DNA of 47,147 nt from contig JAQUPS010000001.1 of NCBI GenBank assembly GCA_028716485.1, positions 75,935-123,081 on the forward strand, written 5' to 3'. The notes below the pieces were generated by a model. It saw nothing but the letters and a program-made list of their open reading frames with translations, was not told the DNA's origin and searched no databases. The position numbers were made by a program, and so were the translations under genes. Shown in pieces: positions 17,558 to 25,052 of the stretch. The stretch's first letter is position 1. Every line of letters starts with the position of its first letter. Source of the DNA: Patescibacteria group bacterium. GTDB taxonomy: Bacteria > Patescibacteriota > Patescibacteriia > Patescibacteriales > WJLG01.

Positions 17558-19072
17558 ATGCACGAAAGATATGCCAACGAGGAAATCGCCAAAATTTTCA
17601 GCGACGAGCACAAGGTTCGGCTCTGGCAGAAAACCGAACTGGCCGTCATCGAGGCGCGAGCCAATCTCGGAATTATTTCATCAGCGATTTTTGAGGCAAT
17701 AAAAAATTTCTGGCTGAACGCGCCGATCAATATCGACTGGTGGAAAAAACGCGATAAAGAAATTCATCACGACCTCAACGCTTTCATCGACGAGCGCCTG
17801 CTCTGCCTGCCGAATAATTTCCATCAGTTTGTCCACGACAAGATCACTTCTTATGACACCGAGGAATCGGCTTTCATCAGGATGCTGATCGAAGCGCTGG
17901 AAGTCATTGACGAACTTGAAGGCGTTCTGGAACGAAATCTGAAAAAGTTCTCTCTCGCTTATCGTTTCACGATTATGAATGCCCGGACGCACGGCCAGGA
18001 AGCGGAAATGCAAAGCCTGGGCGCGCGCGGATTAACCTGGTTGAAAGACCTTTCGACAGCTTATTACGCCTTGGGAATCGCGCGGAAAAATCTGAATTTT
18101 TCCAAACTTTCCGGCGCCATCGGCAAATACGGCAGCATTCCGCCGGAAGTCGAAAAAGAAGCTCTGAGAATCCTTGGTTTTGATCCGTTTTACGGATCGA
18201 CGCAGATTATGCCTCGCGTACTTTATGCGCCGATTGCCAACGCCTTATGTGACATCGCCCTGGTGATTGATAAGATCGCCAACGATGTCCGCCTGGCGGC
18301 GCGCAGCGGAAATCCGCTGATGCAAGAACCATTCGGCAAAAAGCAAAAAGGGTCATCGGCCATGCCGCAGAAAAAAAACACCATTCGCACCGAAGGTCTG
18401 GAACGTAACGGCGTGATGGCCAAAGGCTATGCGGCCATGATCACTGACTGTATCAAGACCTGGGAAGAAAGGGCGATCCATCAGTCTGGCGTAGAGCGCG
18501 TGGCCTGGCCGGATCTGTTTCATATCGTCGCTGATTCTTTGAAAGTCTTAAACGGAGTAATCAGCGGGTTGAAGGTCTATCCGGACAATATGCTGAAAGA
18601 AATCTATGAATCGCGCGGAGTCTACGCTTCCAGCGAAGTCAAAGAATTTCTTAAAAAGCACTTGTGCAATGCGAAATACAACCTGAAATACGAAGATGTT
18701 TACCGGATCGTCCAACTGGCCTGCTTCAATGTTTTTGAACCCTCAAAAGAAAGGATGGAAATAAGAACGGAAGTGGCCTACTCTTTTGAGAAGTCAGCTG
18801 AGCTTCTGGAAAAAACCGCCCAACTTCTTCGAAAAGAAACGGTTATTGTTTCAATTGAAGAATTCATTCCACTGGCAGCCTTAAGAGTTTCCGAAGATCT
18901 GGATATTCCCGAAGAACGTATGGAAAAATATAATTTAGCCCTTACTGTATTATTTCAGGATATGGATGGACGTTATAAGCGAGAAGTCATGGACGAGTGG
19001 CACGAGCTGTTCACCCCAGTCTTTCTGCTCAAAAACGAAAGCGTTCTTTATAAGGAAATTCTCGGACAGTAA
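17558..19072 (+). CDS. purB: Adenylosuccinate lyase
   Basis: Removes fumarate from SAICAR (to AICAR) and from adenylosuccinate (to AMP). The fumarase-superfamily signature SSAMPQKKN is at 266-274; RTHGQEAE (143-150) carries the catalytic His; TSYD stands where TSSD is usual. At 504 residues it is longer than the common 430-480, with the extra length at the C-terminus (after about residue 430). AAAGGAGGAG lies 2 bp upstream of the ATG, one of the strongest ribosome-binding sites in the window. It completes three consecutive purine steps together with purE and purC and ends at a strong terminator. Confidence 0.96.
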   Translation: MHERYANEEIAKIFSDEHKVRLWQKTELAVIEARANLGIISSAIFEAIKNFWLNAPINIDWWKKRDKEIHHDLNAFIDERLLCLPNNFHQFVHDKITSYDTEESAFIRMLIEALEVIDELEGVLERNLKKFSLAYRFTIMNARTHGQEAEMQSLGARGLTWLKDLSTAYYALGIARKNLNFSKLSGAIGKYGSIPPEVEKEALRILGFDPFYGSTQIMPRVLYAPIANALCDIALVIDKIANDVRLAARSGNPLMQEPFGKKQKGSSAMPQKKNTIRTEGLERNGVMAKGYAAMITDCIKTWEERAIHQSGVERVAWPDLFHIVADSLKVLNGVISGLKVYPDNMLKEIYESRGVYASSEVKEFLKKHLCNAKYNLKYEDVYRIVQLACFNVFEPSKERMEIRTEVAYSFEKSAELLEKTAQLLRKETVIVSIEEFIPLAALRVSEDLDIPEERMEKYNLALTVLFQDMDGRYKREVMDEWHELFTPVFLLKNESVLYKEILGQ

Positions 19073-19074
19073 AC

Positions 19075-19113
19075 AAACCCCGCTTTGGTCATTGTGACAA
19101 AGCGGGGTTTTTT
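19075..19113 (+). terminator. Strong terminator after purB
   Basis: AACCCCGCTTTG pairs with CAAAGCGGGGTT around a 10-nt loop, followed by TTTTTT. Confidence 0.93.
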
Positions 19114-19119
19114 AATTCA

Positions 19120-19251
19120 GTGCGCTAAGAGGGATTTCCGCGTTCGCTTGGCGGCGGAAACCGCCTCCTTATCTCAAGGGGCAGTCGCATTCGCTCGGCT
19201 TCCGCCTCGCTCTCTTGTCCAGAGGCAGCCTAGTTCGAATCCCCATATCTT
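19120..19251. other. tRNA-derived debris; direct repeat of the tRNA-Lys 3' end
   Basis: GTGCGCTAAGAGGGATT (19120-19136) matches the 3' end of tRNA-Lys at 19291-19307 in 16 of 17 positions, same orientation. Near the right end, TTCGAATCCC reads as a T-loop on the plus strand. Between them are GC-rich hairpin fragments. No complete cloverleaf can be folded. The direct repeat of a tRNA 3' end is the pattern left by an integrase target site, but tandem tRNA decay explains it equally well. Confidence 0.45.
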
Positions 19252-19292
19252 ACAAAAATAAAAATCACCCAGAGGGTGATTTTTATTTTTGT
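19252..19292 (-). terminator. Terminator of the tRNA cluster (works on both strands)
   Basis: A perfect 19-bp inverted repeat, ATAAAAATCACCC with flanking A/T on one side and its complement on the other, around the loop AGA. It ends directly at the tRNA-Lys 3' end. U-runs follow the stem on both strands. Confidence 0.85.
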
Positions 19293-19364
19293 GCGCTCAG
19301 AGGGATTCGAACCCACGACCGTCTCCTTAAGAGGGAGCTGCTCTACCAACTGAGCTATGAGCGC
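19292..19364 (-). tRNA. tRNA-Lys (anticodon CUU)
   Basis: A cloverleaf reads from the minus strand: acceptor GCGCTCA/TGAGCGC, D-arm GCTC/GAGC, anticodon loop CTCTTAA giving CUU, T-loop TTCGAAT. The discriminator base is A and no CCA is encoded (next bases are C, then A/T-rich). The outermost anticodon-stem pair (G-A) and one T-stem pair (U-U) are mismatched. It is 73 nt without intron. Confidence 0.93.
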
Positions 19365-19369
19365 CTCGT

Positions 19370-19468
19370 CAAATTCCGAAATACGAAGTCCGAAGTGCGA
19401 ATTATTATACTGCAGCCGACTTTCAAAAAAATCAAAATTCGCACTTCGCAATTTGCACTTCGCACTTT
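19370..19468. repeat. Inverted pair of heptanucleotide arrays between tRNA-Lys and tRNA-Met
   Basis: Left array: CGAAATA, CGAAGTC, CGAAGTG, CGAATTA (19377-19404). Right array: CGCACTT, CGCAATT, TGCACTT, CGCACTT (19440-19467). The right array is close to the reverse complement of the left, with a 35-bp unique centre. This is the whole spacer. Confidence 0.85.
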
Positions 19469-19474
19469 GTGATG

Positions 19475-19548
19475 TGGCGGGGGAGAGATTCGAACTCTCG
19501 ACCTCGGCGTTATGAATGCCGTGCTCTAACCAACTGAGCTACCCAGCC
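19475..19548 (-). tRNA. tRNA-Met (anticodon CAU; elongator type, or Ile2)
   Basis: Minus-strand cloverleaf: acceptor GGCTGGG/CCCCGCC with one U-C mismatch, D-arm GCTC/GAGC, anticodon loop TTCATAA giving CAU, T-loop TTCGAAT. G1-C72 is paired, so it is not an initiator. Whether it is elongator Met or the lysidine-modified Ile tRNA cannot be settled by eye. 74 nt, no intron, no encoded CCA. Confidence 0.9.
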
Positions 19549-19560
19549 CTCTTCAATTTT

Positions 19561-19643
19561 CGAATTACGAATTACGAAGTGCGAATTATCTATTTTATCA
19601 TCTTAATTCGAACTTCGAACTTCGCAATTCGTACTTTGAATTG
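19561..19643. repeat. Inverted pair of heptanucleotide arrays between tRNA-Met and tRNA-Arg
   Basis: Left: CGAATTA, CGAATTA, CGAAGTG, CGAATTA (19561-19588). Right: CGAACTT, CGAACTT, CGCAATT, CGTACTT, TGAATTG (19609-19643). It ends one base before the tRNA-Arg discriminator. The units are related to those of the previous tRNA spacer but not the same. Confidence 0.85.
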
Positions 19644-19716
19644 TGCGCCCGGCAGGAATCGAACCCGCAGCCTTCTGGTCCGAAGCCAGACGCTCTATCC
19701 GTTGAGCTACGGGCGC
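19644..19716 (-). tRNA. tRNA-Arg (anticodon UCG)
   Basis: Minus-strand cloverleaf: acceptor GCGCCCG/CGGGCGC, D-arm GCTC/GAGC, anticodon stem TCTGG/CCAGA with loop CTTCGGA giving UCG, T-stem GCGGG/CCTGC with loop TTCGATT. All stems pair except for one position in the T-stem. Discriminator A, no encoded CCA, 73 nt. Confidence 0.96.
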
Positions 19717-19806
19717 AAAAATTAATCGCCATCGCCTGAAATTTTCAGACTAAACTCAACTTAGCACAAAAATTCGGTAAAATCAAATGTTAAAAACGAT
19801 GATTTT

Positions 19807-19848
19807 CGATATCCGACATCCGACTTCCGATATCTGATATCCGATATA
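19807..19848. repeat. Heptanucleotide array CGATATC-type
   Basis: Six units: CGATATC, CGACATC, CGACTTC, CGATATC, TGATATC, CGATATA. No inverted partner follows; the array abuts the HU terminator. Confidence 0.9.
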
Positions 19849-19890
19849 ACGCAAAAGGAAGAACGAAAAATCGCCTTCCTTTTTTGCGTT
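19848..19890 (-). terminator. Terminator downstream of the HU gene
   Basis: AACGCAAAAGGAAG pairs with CTTCCTTTTTTGCGTT (two extra T bulged). On the minus strand it lies 3' of HU; the A/T-rich foot could serve both strands. Confidence 0.7.
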
Positions 19891-19905
19891 AGAATATCTG
19901 AAATT

Positions 19906-20187
19906 TTATTTTCCTTTCAATGAATCCTTTAATCTTTTGCCGGTGCGGAACTTGGCCACTTTCACTTCCGGAATCTGGATGCGCTCGGTCGGCTTTTGCG
20001 GATTTACTCCGCCGCGGGCATAGCGGGTCATGGTTTCAAAAGTGCCGAAGCCGGTGATGGAAACGTCGCTCCCCTTTTTCAGCTCTTCGATGATGGTGTC
20101 CACCATCGTGTTGATCATGCTCTCGGCGAGCTTCCGGTTAGCTCCGGTTTTTTCCGCAATCTTTTCGATTAAAGTTGCCTTGTTCAT
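19906..20187 (-). CDS. HU-family DNA-binding protein
   Basis: 93-residue nucleoid protein that bends DNA as a dimer. The N-terminus MNKATLIEKIAEKTG, the core segment VSITGFGTFETMTRYARGG and the C-terminal VAKFRTGKRLKDSL are the HU signature; the arm sequence contains NPQKPTERIQIPE, with the intercalating Pro in NPQ. HU is favoured over IHF because of the start of the arm and the overall composition. It has its own promoter and is transcribed separately from the tRNAs downstream. Confidence 0.95.
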   Translation of the reverse strand: MNKATLIEKIAEKTGANRKLAESMINTMVDTIIEELKKGSDVSITGFGTFETMTRYARGGVNPQKPTERIQIPEVKVAKFRTGKRLKDSLKGK

Positions 20188-20228
20188 AGTATTAGTTTTT
20201 AATTTATGATGTTTTGTTATTTGCTAAC

Positions 20229-20256
20229 ATTATAACAAATCCAAAAAAATTGGCAA
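20229..20256 (-). promoter_or_regulatory. Sigma-70 promoter of the HU gene
   Basis: On the minus strand TTGCCA, 16-bp spacer, TATAAT. This leaves a leader of roughly 35 nt before the HU ATG. Confidence 0.75.
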
Positions 20257-20290
20257 GCAACTAATTTGCGCGGTCTTAAAACCACCTTAA

Positions 20291-20338
20291 ACCCACCCCG
20301 TCGCCGAGGCGGCGCCGCTCCTCCCGAGAGGGGACTCA
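20291..20338 (+). repeat. Twin-hairpin element, copy 1 (3' of rny)
   Basis: Starts with ACCCACCCCG, then a GC hairpin (GTCGCC/GGCGGC), then CTCCTCCCGAGAGGGGA. It lies 4 bp past the rny stop codon, antiparallel to rny. Confidence 0.8.
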
Positions 20339-20341
20339 TTA

Positions 20342-21865
20342 TTATCTGGCATACTCAATAACCCTGTTTTCCCTGATGACATTCACTTTGATTTCGCCCG
20401 GATATTTCAATTCGGCCTCGATTTTCTTGGCGATTTCACGGGCCAGATTCTGCATGGCCAAGTCGTCGATTTTTTCCGCATTGACGAAAACGCGCACTTC
20501 GCGGCCGGCCTGCAAGGCGTAAGATTTTTCCACGCCCTCGAAAGAATTGGTCAAGCTTTCCAGCTCTTCCAATCTCTGCAAATATCTCTCATAGGTATCG
20601 GAACGCACGCCAGGCCGAGACGCGGAAATGGCGTCGGCCACTTTGACGATGACGGAAATCAGGCCGCGCGGATGGTCATCGTGGTGAGTTTCAATCGGCG
20701 CAATAACTTCTTCGGGCAGATTGAATTTTTTGGCAATGTCGCGGCCGATTTCCGGATGCGTGCCCTGCACTTCATGATCGACGGCTTTGCCGATATCGTG
20801 GAGCAAGCCGGCTTTTTTGGCCAGCGGCACATCGGCGCCCAATTCTTCGGCAAGCAAGCCGGATAAAATAGCGACTTCCACTGAATGGCGCAAAGCGTTC
20901 TGGCCATAGCTGGTGCGATACTTAAGCCGTCCCAAAATATTAACCAATTTCGGATCGAAACCGGCGATGCCTAATTCATAAATCGCCTCCTCGCCGGCCT
21001 TCTTGATATCCAAAGCTAATTCTTTTTTAGCCTTATCGATTGCCTCTTCGATCTTGGTCGGATGGATGCGGCCGTCCTTGATCAGCGCATCAAGCGCGCG
21101 CTTGGCCACATGGCGGCGGATCGGCGAGAAAGCGGAAATGACAATCGTGTTCGGCGTATCATCGACGATGATTTCCACGCCGGCTAATTGTTCGATGACT
21201 TTAATATTGCGCCCTTCGCGGCCAATGACGCGGCCTTTCATCTCATCATTGGGCAAGTCGACATTGGTGGTGGAAATTTCCGGAGTATAGGTGGAAACGA
21301 TGCGCTGCATCGAGCTGGCGATCAATTCCTTGGCTTTTTCATCGACCGCTTCGTCATTCTCCCTTTCCGCTTTGCCCATCCGGACGGCCAAATCTTCCTT
21401 GGCATCCGCTTCCACATTCTTAAACAGAACCTCCCGAGCTTCTTCCTTGGACATCTCGGCGATGGTCTTTAATTTTTCTAATTGCTCGTCGCGGATCTGG
21501 CGGATTTTTTCTTTCGCTTCTTCGACTTTATTGACGCGATCGTAAAGTTCCTGCTGTTTTTCCTGCAATTCCAGCAAGCGCTTGGAAAAAGAACTTTCAC
21601 GCTGCTCCAAGCGGATTTGCAAGCCGTTCAATTCTTCGCGGCGCTTGCGTTCTTCTTCTTTGGACTCTTCAATAATTTTCAAGGCTTTGTCCTGCGCCTT
21701 GAGTAATAAATCTTTTTCTTTGGATCTGGCTTCATGCAAAATCTTCTCCGCCTTGTCTTCAGCGGCGCCTATTTGATGGGAAACTCTTTGTTTGCGCACC
21801 CAATAGCCTAACAAAAAAACTCCCGCGGCAGCAATGAGACCAAGTAAAATCTCAACAATAATCAT
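20342..21865 (-). CDS. rny: Ribonuclease Y
   Basis: Membrane-attached endoribonuclease that starts mRNA decay in bacteria lacking RNase E. 507 residues, normal length. One transmembrane helix (IVEILLGLIAAAGVFLLGYW, residues 3-22), a long charged coiled coil (about 30-170), a KH domain with the GxxG loop in VIGREGRN, and an HD domain with LLHDIGKAVDHE. The C-terminal part ends NVIRENRVIEYAR, as in the family. It is a single-gene unit; a twin-hairpin element sits just 3' of it. Confidence 0.97.
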   Translation of the reverse strand: MIIVEILLGLIAAAGVFLLGYWVRKQRVSHQIGAAEDKAEKILHEARSKEKDLLLKAQDKALKIIEESKEEERKRREELNGLQIRLEQRESSFSKRLLELQEKQQELYDRVNKVEEAKEKIRQIRDEQLEKLKTIAEMSKEEAREVLFKNVEADAKEDLAVRMGKAERENDEAVDEKAKELIASSMQRIVSTYTPEISTTNVDLPNDEMKGRVIGREGRNIKVIEQLAGVEIIVDDTPNTIVISAFSPIRRHVAKRALDALIKDGRIHPTKIEEAIDKAKKELALDIKKAGEEAIYELGIAGFDPKLVNILGRLKYRTSYGQNALRHSVEVAILSGLLAEELGADVPLAKKAGLLHDIGKAVDHEVQGTHPEIGRDIAKKFNLPEEVIAPIETHHDDHPRGLISVIVKVADAISASRPGVRSDTYERYLQRLEELESLTNSFEGVEKSYALQAGREVRVFVNAEKIDDLAMQNLAREIAKKIEAELKYPGEIKVNVIRENRVIEYAR

Positions 21866-22120
21866 AAATAATATGAATCTGCCTAAGGAGTTTGAGTTGT
21901 GATGAAAACCAAATCAATTAGCAATGCAAAACTCGGGGAATTATCTATCCCCTTCTTTATATATATGAAGACCTATAAAGTTTACCAGTTTAGCCGTAAT
22001 CATTTTGCTAATTTTAAATGAATTTTACCGAATAATTCTCAAACTACGCGACAGAAACTTCTTTAAATAATAATAACTGAACAAAGTTTAGCATTAAAAT
22101 GCCAATTTGTAAAGAGTTGC

Positions 22121-23119
22121 TTATTGCTGAGTCGGAGTGTTGCAAGTCGCTCCGGATGAAGCGGCGGAACCGGCGGCATAGCCGAAACCGGCGGAAGGAG
22201 TATCCGCGGAAAGGGTCGTCTGGCATTCGGCCGGCGCAGTGGTAAAGGCCGAGCAAATTGTTTTGAGCAAGCTGGCAGAATCTCTGGCCGGAGAAACGGT
22301 TTCGCCGTTGATTACCAAAGTCGGCGAGCCTTGCACGCCGTATTTGGTGTTGTCGGCCTTGAAAATATTGAATTGCGGAAACTGTCCGCTCACCCAAGTG
22401 CTCTTGTCATTATAACCGGCAGTAATGCTGTAAGTTTTATCAGTCGTCGCCACGCAAGAAGCTAATTTAGCGGCATTAACCTTAGTGCTCTTAACGCAAG
22501 CGGCGGCATCGGCCGGCTGTCCGGCGCTGCCCAAATAGCATTTTAAATAAGCCTGATAATTTTGCGGCTCATTTTTCTGGATGCAATACTGGCTCATTTC
22601 TTCATTGACTTCGCCCTGGCCGTGCATGGAATAGTCGCAGAACTTAACGGCAAAATCGATTTTTTTGCCCAAAGCGGCCACGACGGGCAAAATACCTTTT
22701 TCAATCTGTGTTCCGTATGGGCATTGGCTCATCACGAATAATTCCACCGTCGGTTTGGCGGTTTTTTTGCTCACTTCCGCGGTCGGAGCCGGCTGATTGC
22801 TGGCTGTGGAAGTGGCGACGGCTGTTTTTTTGGTCATATCAATCGCTTGCGGAAAAAATATTGTCGCGTCCTTGGTCATATAAGTGTCGATTTTCTGATT
22901 GTTGACGTCAATCGACATTTTATAAAGACCGTTGGCTTCGGAAATGCTGTCCACGGTGGCCTTGTACGGAGCTGCGGCCAAGAGCTGGGTGTTGATAAAA
23001 TCAGTGATTTGCGCCTTTGCCTCATCCGGCGTAAGGATTTTGGATGCTTGCGGAACTCGGAGGCCGCAACCGGTCAAAACCAGCGCCAGCATCACGCTTA
23101 AAATAATCGCTTTTTTCAT
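22121..23119 (-). CDS. Thioredoxin-fold (DsbA-like) lipoprotein with a single-Cys CPYG motif
   Basis: 332 residues. A lipobox (LVLTGC, lipid Cys18) predicts attachment to the outer face of the membrane. Residues 20-115 are a small N-terminal domain and linker. A thioredoxin fold follows: VELFVMSQCPYG with C133 and Gly at the position of the second Cys, and the cis-Pro loop GSPTLVING (264-272). Eight other Cys (161, 179, 194, 208, 222, 289, 299, 326) lie in the mature part, so disulfides are likely. It is divergent from trxB. It could be an exported thiol oxidoreductase or isomerase; lack of CxxC argues against simple DsbA oxidase chemistry. Confidence 0.82.
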   Translation of the reverse strand: MKKAIILSVMLALVLTGCGLRVPQASKILTPDEAKAQITDFINTQLLAAAPYKATVDSISEANGLYKMSIDVNNQKIDTYMTKDATIFFPQAIDMTKKTAVATSTASNQPAPTAEVSKKTAKPTVELFVMSQCPYGTQIEKGILPVVAALGKKIDFAVKFCDYSMHGQGEVNEEMSQYCIQKNEPQNYQAYLKCYLGSAGQPADAAACVKSTKVNAAKLASCVATTDKTYSITAGYNDKSTWVSGQFPQFNIFKADNTKYGVQGSPTLVINGETVSPARDSASLLKTICSAFTTAPAECQTTLSADTPSAGFGYAAGSAASSGATCNTPTQQ

Positions 23120-23264
23120 AATTTTTAGGTTTGATAATTAATAATTAACATACTTACTTTATCAAATACGATTAAAGAAGTCAAAAAGTTTCTCTCACCA
23201 TGTTATTAAATAGATGAATTGTCAATGTTGCGGTAATTTATCAAAAAATATACAATTAAATATT

Positions 23265-23334
23265 GAGATTGGAAATTAGAAATTAGAAATTGGTTCGCCC
23301 AAATATCAAATTTCTAATTTCCAATTTCCACATT
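23265..23334. repeat. Inverted pair of heptanucleotide arrays in the divergent dsbA-like/trxB spacer
   Basis: Left: GAGATTG, GAAATTA, GAAATTA, GAAATTG (23265-23292). Right: CAAATTT, CTAATTT, CCAATTT, CCACATT (23307-23334). The arrays face each other across 14 bp, forming a stem of about 25 bp. The rest of the 263-bp spacer is AT-rich with no other visible feature. Confidence 0.85.
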
Positions 23335-23382
23335 TAAACAACTATCCGCAAATTACTAATTTAAATTTATAATTTTAAAATT

Positions 23383-24318
23383 ATGTTCGATACTATCATT
23401 ATCGGCGGCGGTCCGGCAGCGCTGTCCGCGGCGATTTATGCCGCAAGAAGACAGATGAAAACTTTAATGATCGCCAAGGATTTCGGCGGCCAGATGATGT
23501 GGGCTTCGGCGATTGAAAATTATCCGGGCTATAAATCCATCGCCGCAGCTGAACTGATTGAAAAATTTTCCGAACAGGTGAAAGAGCTGGGCGTGGAAAT
23601 AAAATTTAGCGAGGTCAAGGAAATAAAAAAATTAGCGGATGATAGTTTTGAAGTCTCGATTGGCAATGAAAAATTTTCCGCCAAGACGGTGATTGCCGCC
23701 ATCGGCGCGGCGCACCGCCAGCTGGGCGTGCCGGGCGAAAATGAATTGGCCGGCCGCGGCGTGGCCTATTGCGCCAACTGCGACGGTCCCCTTTTCAAAA
23801 ATAAAACCGTCGCCGTGGTCGGCGGCGGCAACAGCGCCCTGGACGCGGCGGAAATCCTTTCTAAAATCGCCGCCAAAGTTTATTTAATTCATCAGTTCCC
23901 TGTCTTCCAGGCTTTTGAACATTTAGAAAAGAAAGTTCGGGAAACAGCCAACATCGAAATAATTTTACAAAGTAAAGTCGAAGAAATTATCGGCGATAAA
24001 AAAGTCGCCTCAATCAAGGCGCGCAATTTAACCGACAATTCCCTGCAAGAAATTCCGGTGGACGGAATTTTCGTCGAGATCGGTTTTGAAGTAAATACCA
24101 AACTTGCCGCCGAAATAGTCAAATTAAACGAGCGGAAAGAAATCATCATCAGCGACAAGGGCGAGACTTCGCTTCCCGGACTTTTCGCCGCCGGCGACGC
24201 CACCGCCGTCCCCTATAAACAAATCATCATCGCTTCCGGCCAGGGCGCGGTCGCCGCGCTCGGCGCCTATGAATACATCCAGCTAAAATCAGGAAATGTA
24301 CAAAAAGTGACAAAATAG
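23383..24318 (+). CDS. trxB: Thioredoxin reductase-like FAD disulfide oxidoreductase
   Basis: 311 residues, length of low-molecular-weight TrxB. FAD site IIIGGGPAALSAAIYAAR (6-23), redox pair CANC (130-133), pyridine-nucleotide site VAVVGGGNSALDAAEIL (143-159) and the C-terminal LFAAGDATAVPYKQ. The segment that normally reads HRRxxxRA and holds the NADPH 2'-phosphate is here HQFPVFQA, without Arg, so NADPH preference is doubtful. It reduces thioredoxin or a thioredoxin-like partner; the divergent neighbour encodes a thioredoxin-fold lipoprotein. No Shine-Dalgarno is obvious upstream of the ATG. Confidence 0.92.
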   Translation: MFDTIIIGGGPAALSAAIYAARRQMKTLMIAKDFGGQMMWASAIENYPGYKSIAAAELIEKFSEQVKELGVEIKFSEVKEIKKLADDSFEVSIGNEKFSAKTVIAAIGAAHRQLGVPGENELAGRGVAYCANCDGPLFKNKTVAVVGGGNSALDAAEILSKIAAKVYLIHQFPVFQAFEHLEKKVRETANIEIILQSKVEEIIGDKKVASIKARNLTDNSLQEIPVDGIFVEIGFEVNTKLAAEIVKLNERKEIIISDKGETSLPGLFAAGDATAVPYKQIIIASGQGAVAALGAYEYIQLKSGNVQKVTK

Positions 24319-24322
24319 TCTT

Positions 24323-24354
24323 GCCATTCCCGCGAATGCGGGGGCGGGGATGAC
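24323..24354. repeat. Short GTCATCCCC-type palindromic repeat between trxB and rnhB
   Basis: Minus strand starts GTCATCCCCGCCCCCGCATT; its right half CGCGGGAATGG is complementary to part of it. It lies 4 bp after the trxB stop and ends 10 bp before rnhB. It is related to the GTCATCCTGAG family seen elsewhere in the window. Confidence 0.65.
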
Positions 24355-24363
24355 ATAATAAAA

Positions 24364-24999
24364 ATGCTTAATCTCAATAAGGAAAATTCGCTGTTTGCTG
24401 AAGGCTTCGCGCTAATCGCCGGAGTCGATGAAGCCGGCAGAGGCCCGCTTGCCGGACCGGTCGTCGCCGCGGCCGTGGTTTTAAAACCGGAATTTTTGGC
24501 CGACGCGGCCAAGCTGGAAAAATTTAAAGACATCAAGGATTCCAAAAAACTGACCGCCAAAAAACGCGAGGAAATTTTTGATATTATCATGGAAGAATTT
24601 TTCGAAGTCGGCATCGGCGTCTGCGACCACGCCACCATCGACCGGATAAATATTTTACAGGCGACTTTTTCGGCGATGAAAATCGCTTTGGGTAATTTAA
24701 AAACCAAGCCGGAAATGCTTTTGGTCGATGGAAAATTTCCAATCCCCAACCTTAGCTTGCGCCAGGAACCCGTCATCGACGGCGATGCCTTGATTTTTTC
24801 TATCGCCGCCGCTTCGATTATCGCCAAAGTCACTCATGACCGGCTAATAGACAAACTGGCCGAACAATATCCGCAATACGGATTCTTGAACCACAAAGGC
24901 TACGGCACCAAAGAACATCTGGCCGCGCTGAAAAAATACGGTCCCTGCCCGTTTCATCGCCAAACTTTCGGCCCGGTCAAAGAATCGCTGAAAAAATAA
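24364..24999 (+). CDS. rnhB: Ribonuclease HII
   Basis: Cuts the RNA strand of RNA-DNA hybrids and removes misincorporated ribonucleotides. 211 residues. IAGVDEAGRGPLAGPVVAAA (residues 19-38) is the RNase HII signature with the first catalytic Asp-Glu pair; LLVDGK and ASIIAKVTHDRL carry the others. The 3' 100 bp recur as a fragment at 26493-26594, because a segmental duplication began inside this gene. Confidence 0.97.
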   Translation: MLNLNKENSLFAEGFALIAGVDEAGRGPLAGPVVAAAVVLKPEFLADAAKLEKFKDIKDSKKLTAKKREEIFDIIMEEFFEVGIGVCDHATIDRINILQATFSAMKIALGNLKTKPEMLLVDGKFPIPNLSLRQEPVIDGDALIFSIAAASIIAKVTHDRLIDKLAEQYPQYGFLNHKGYGTKEHLAALKKYGPCPFHRQTFGPVKESLKK

Positions 25000-25008
25000 A
25001 TTGGCTAC

Positions 25009-25037
25009 AAAAAAACCAGCCCATTTGGCTGGTTTTT
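25009..25037. terminator. Bidirectional terminator between rnhB and the convergent lipoprotein operon
   Basis: AAAACCAGCC/GGCTGGTTTT with loop CATTT, A-run on the left and T-run on the right. It serves rnhB on the plus strand and the operon on the minus strand. An identical copy is at 26604-26632. Confidence 0.92.
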
Positions 25038-25052
25038 AATATGGCTTAAAAA

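Noticed and set aside
19215-19472. Frames of 73-85 codons on both strands across the tRNA region
   Set aside because: They translate tRNA genes and the terminator hairpin; the tRNAs explain the sequence fully.
21866-22120. Small RNA in the spacer between rny and the thioredoxin-fold lipoprotein gene
   Set aside because: A short GGGGA/TCCCC pairing is present but no promoter plus terminator combination or known RNA pattern is visible.
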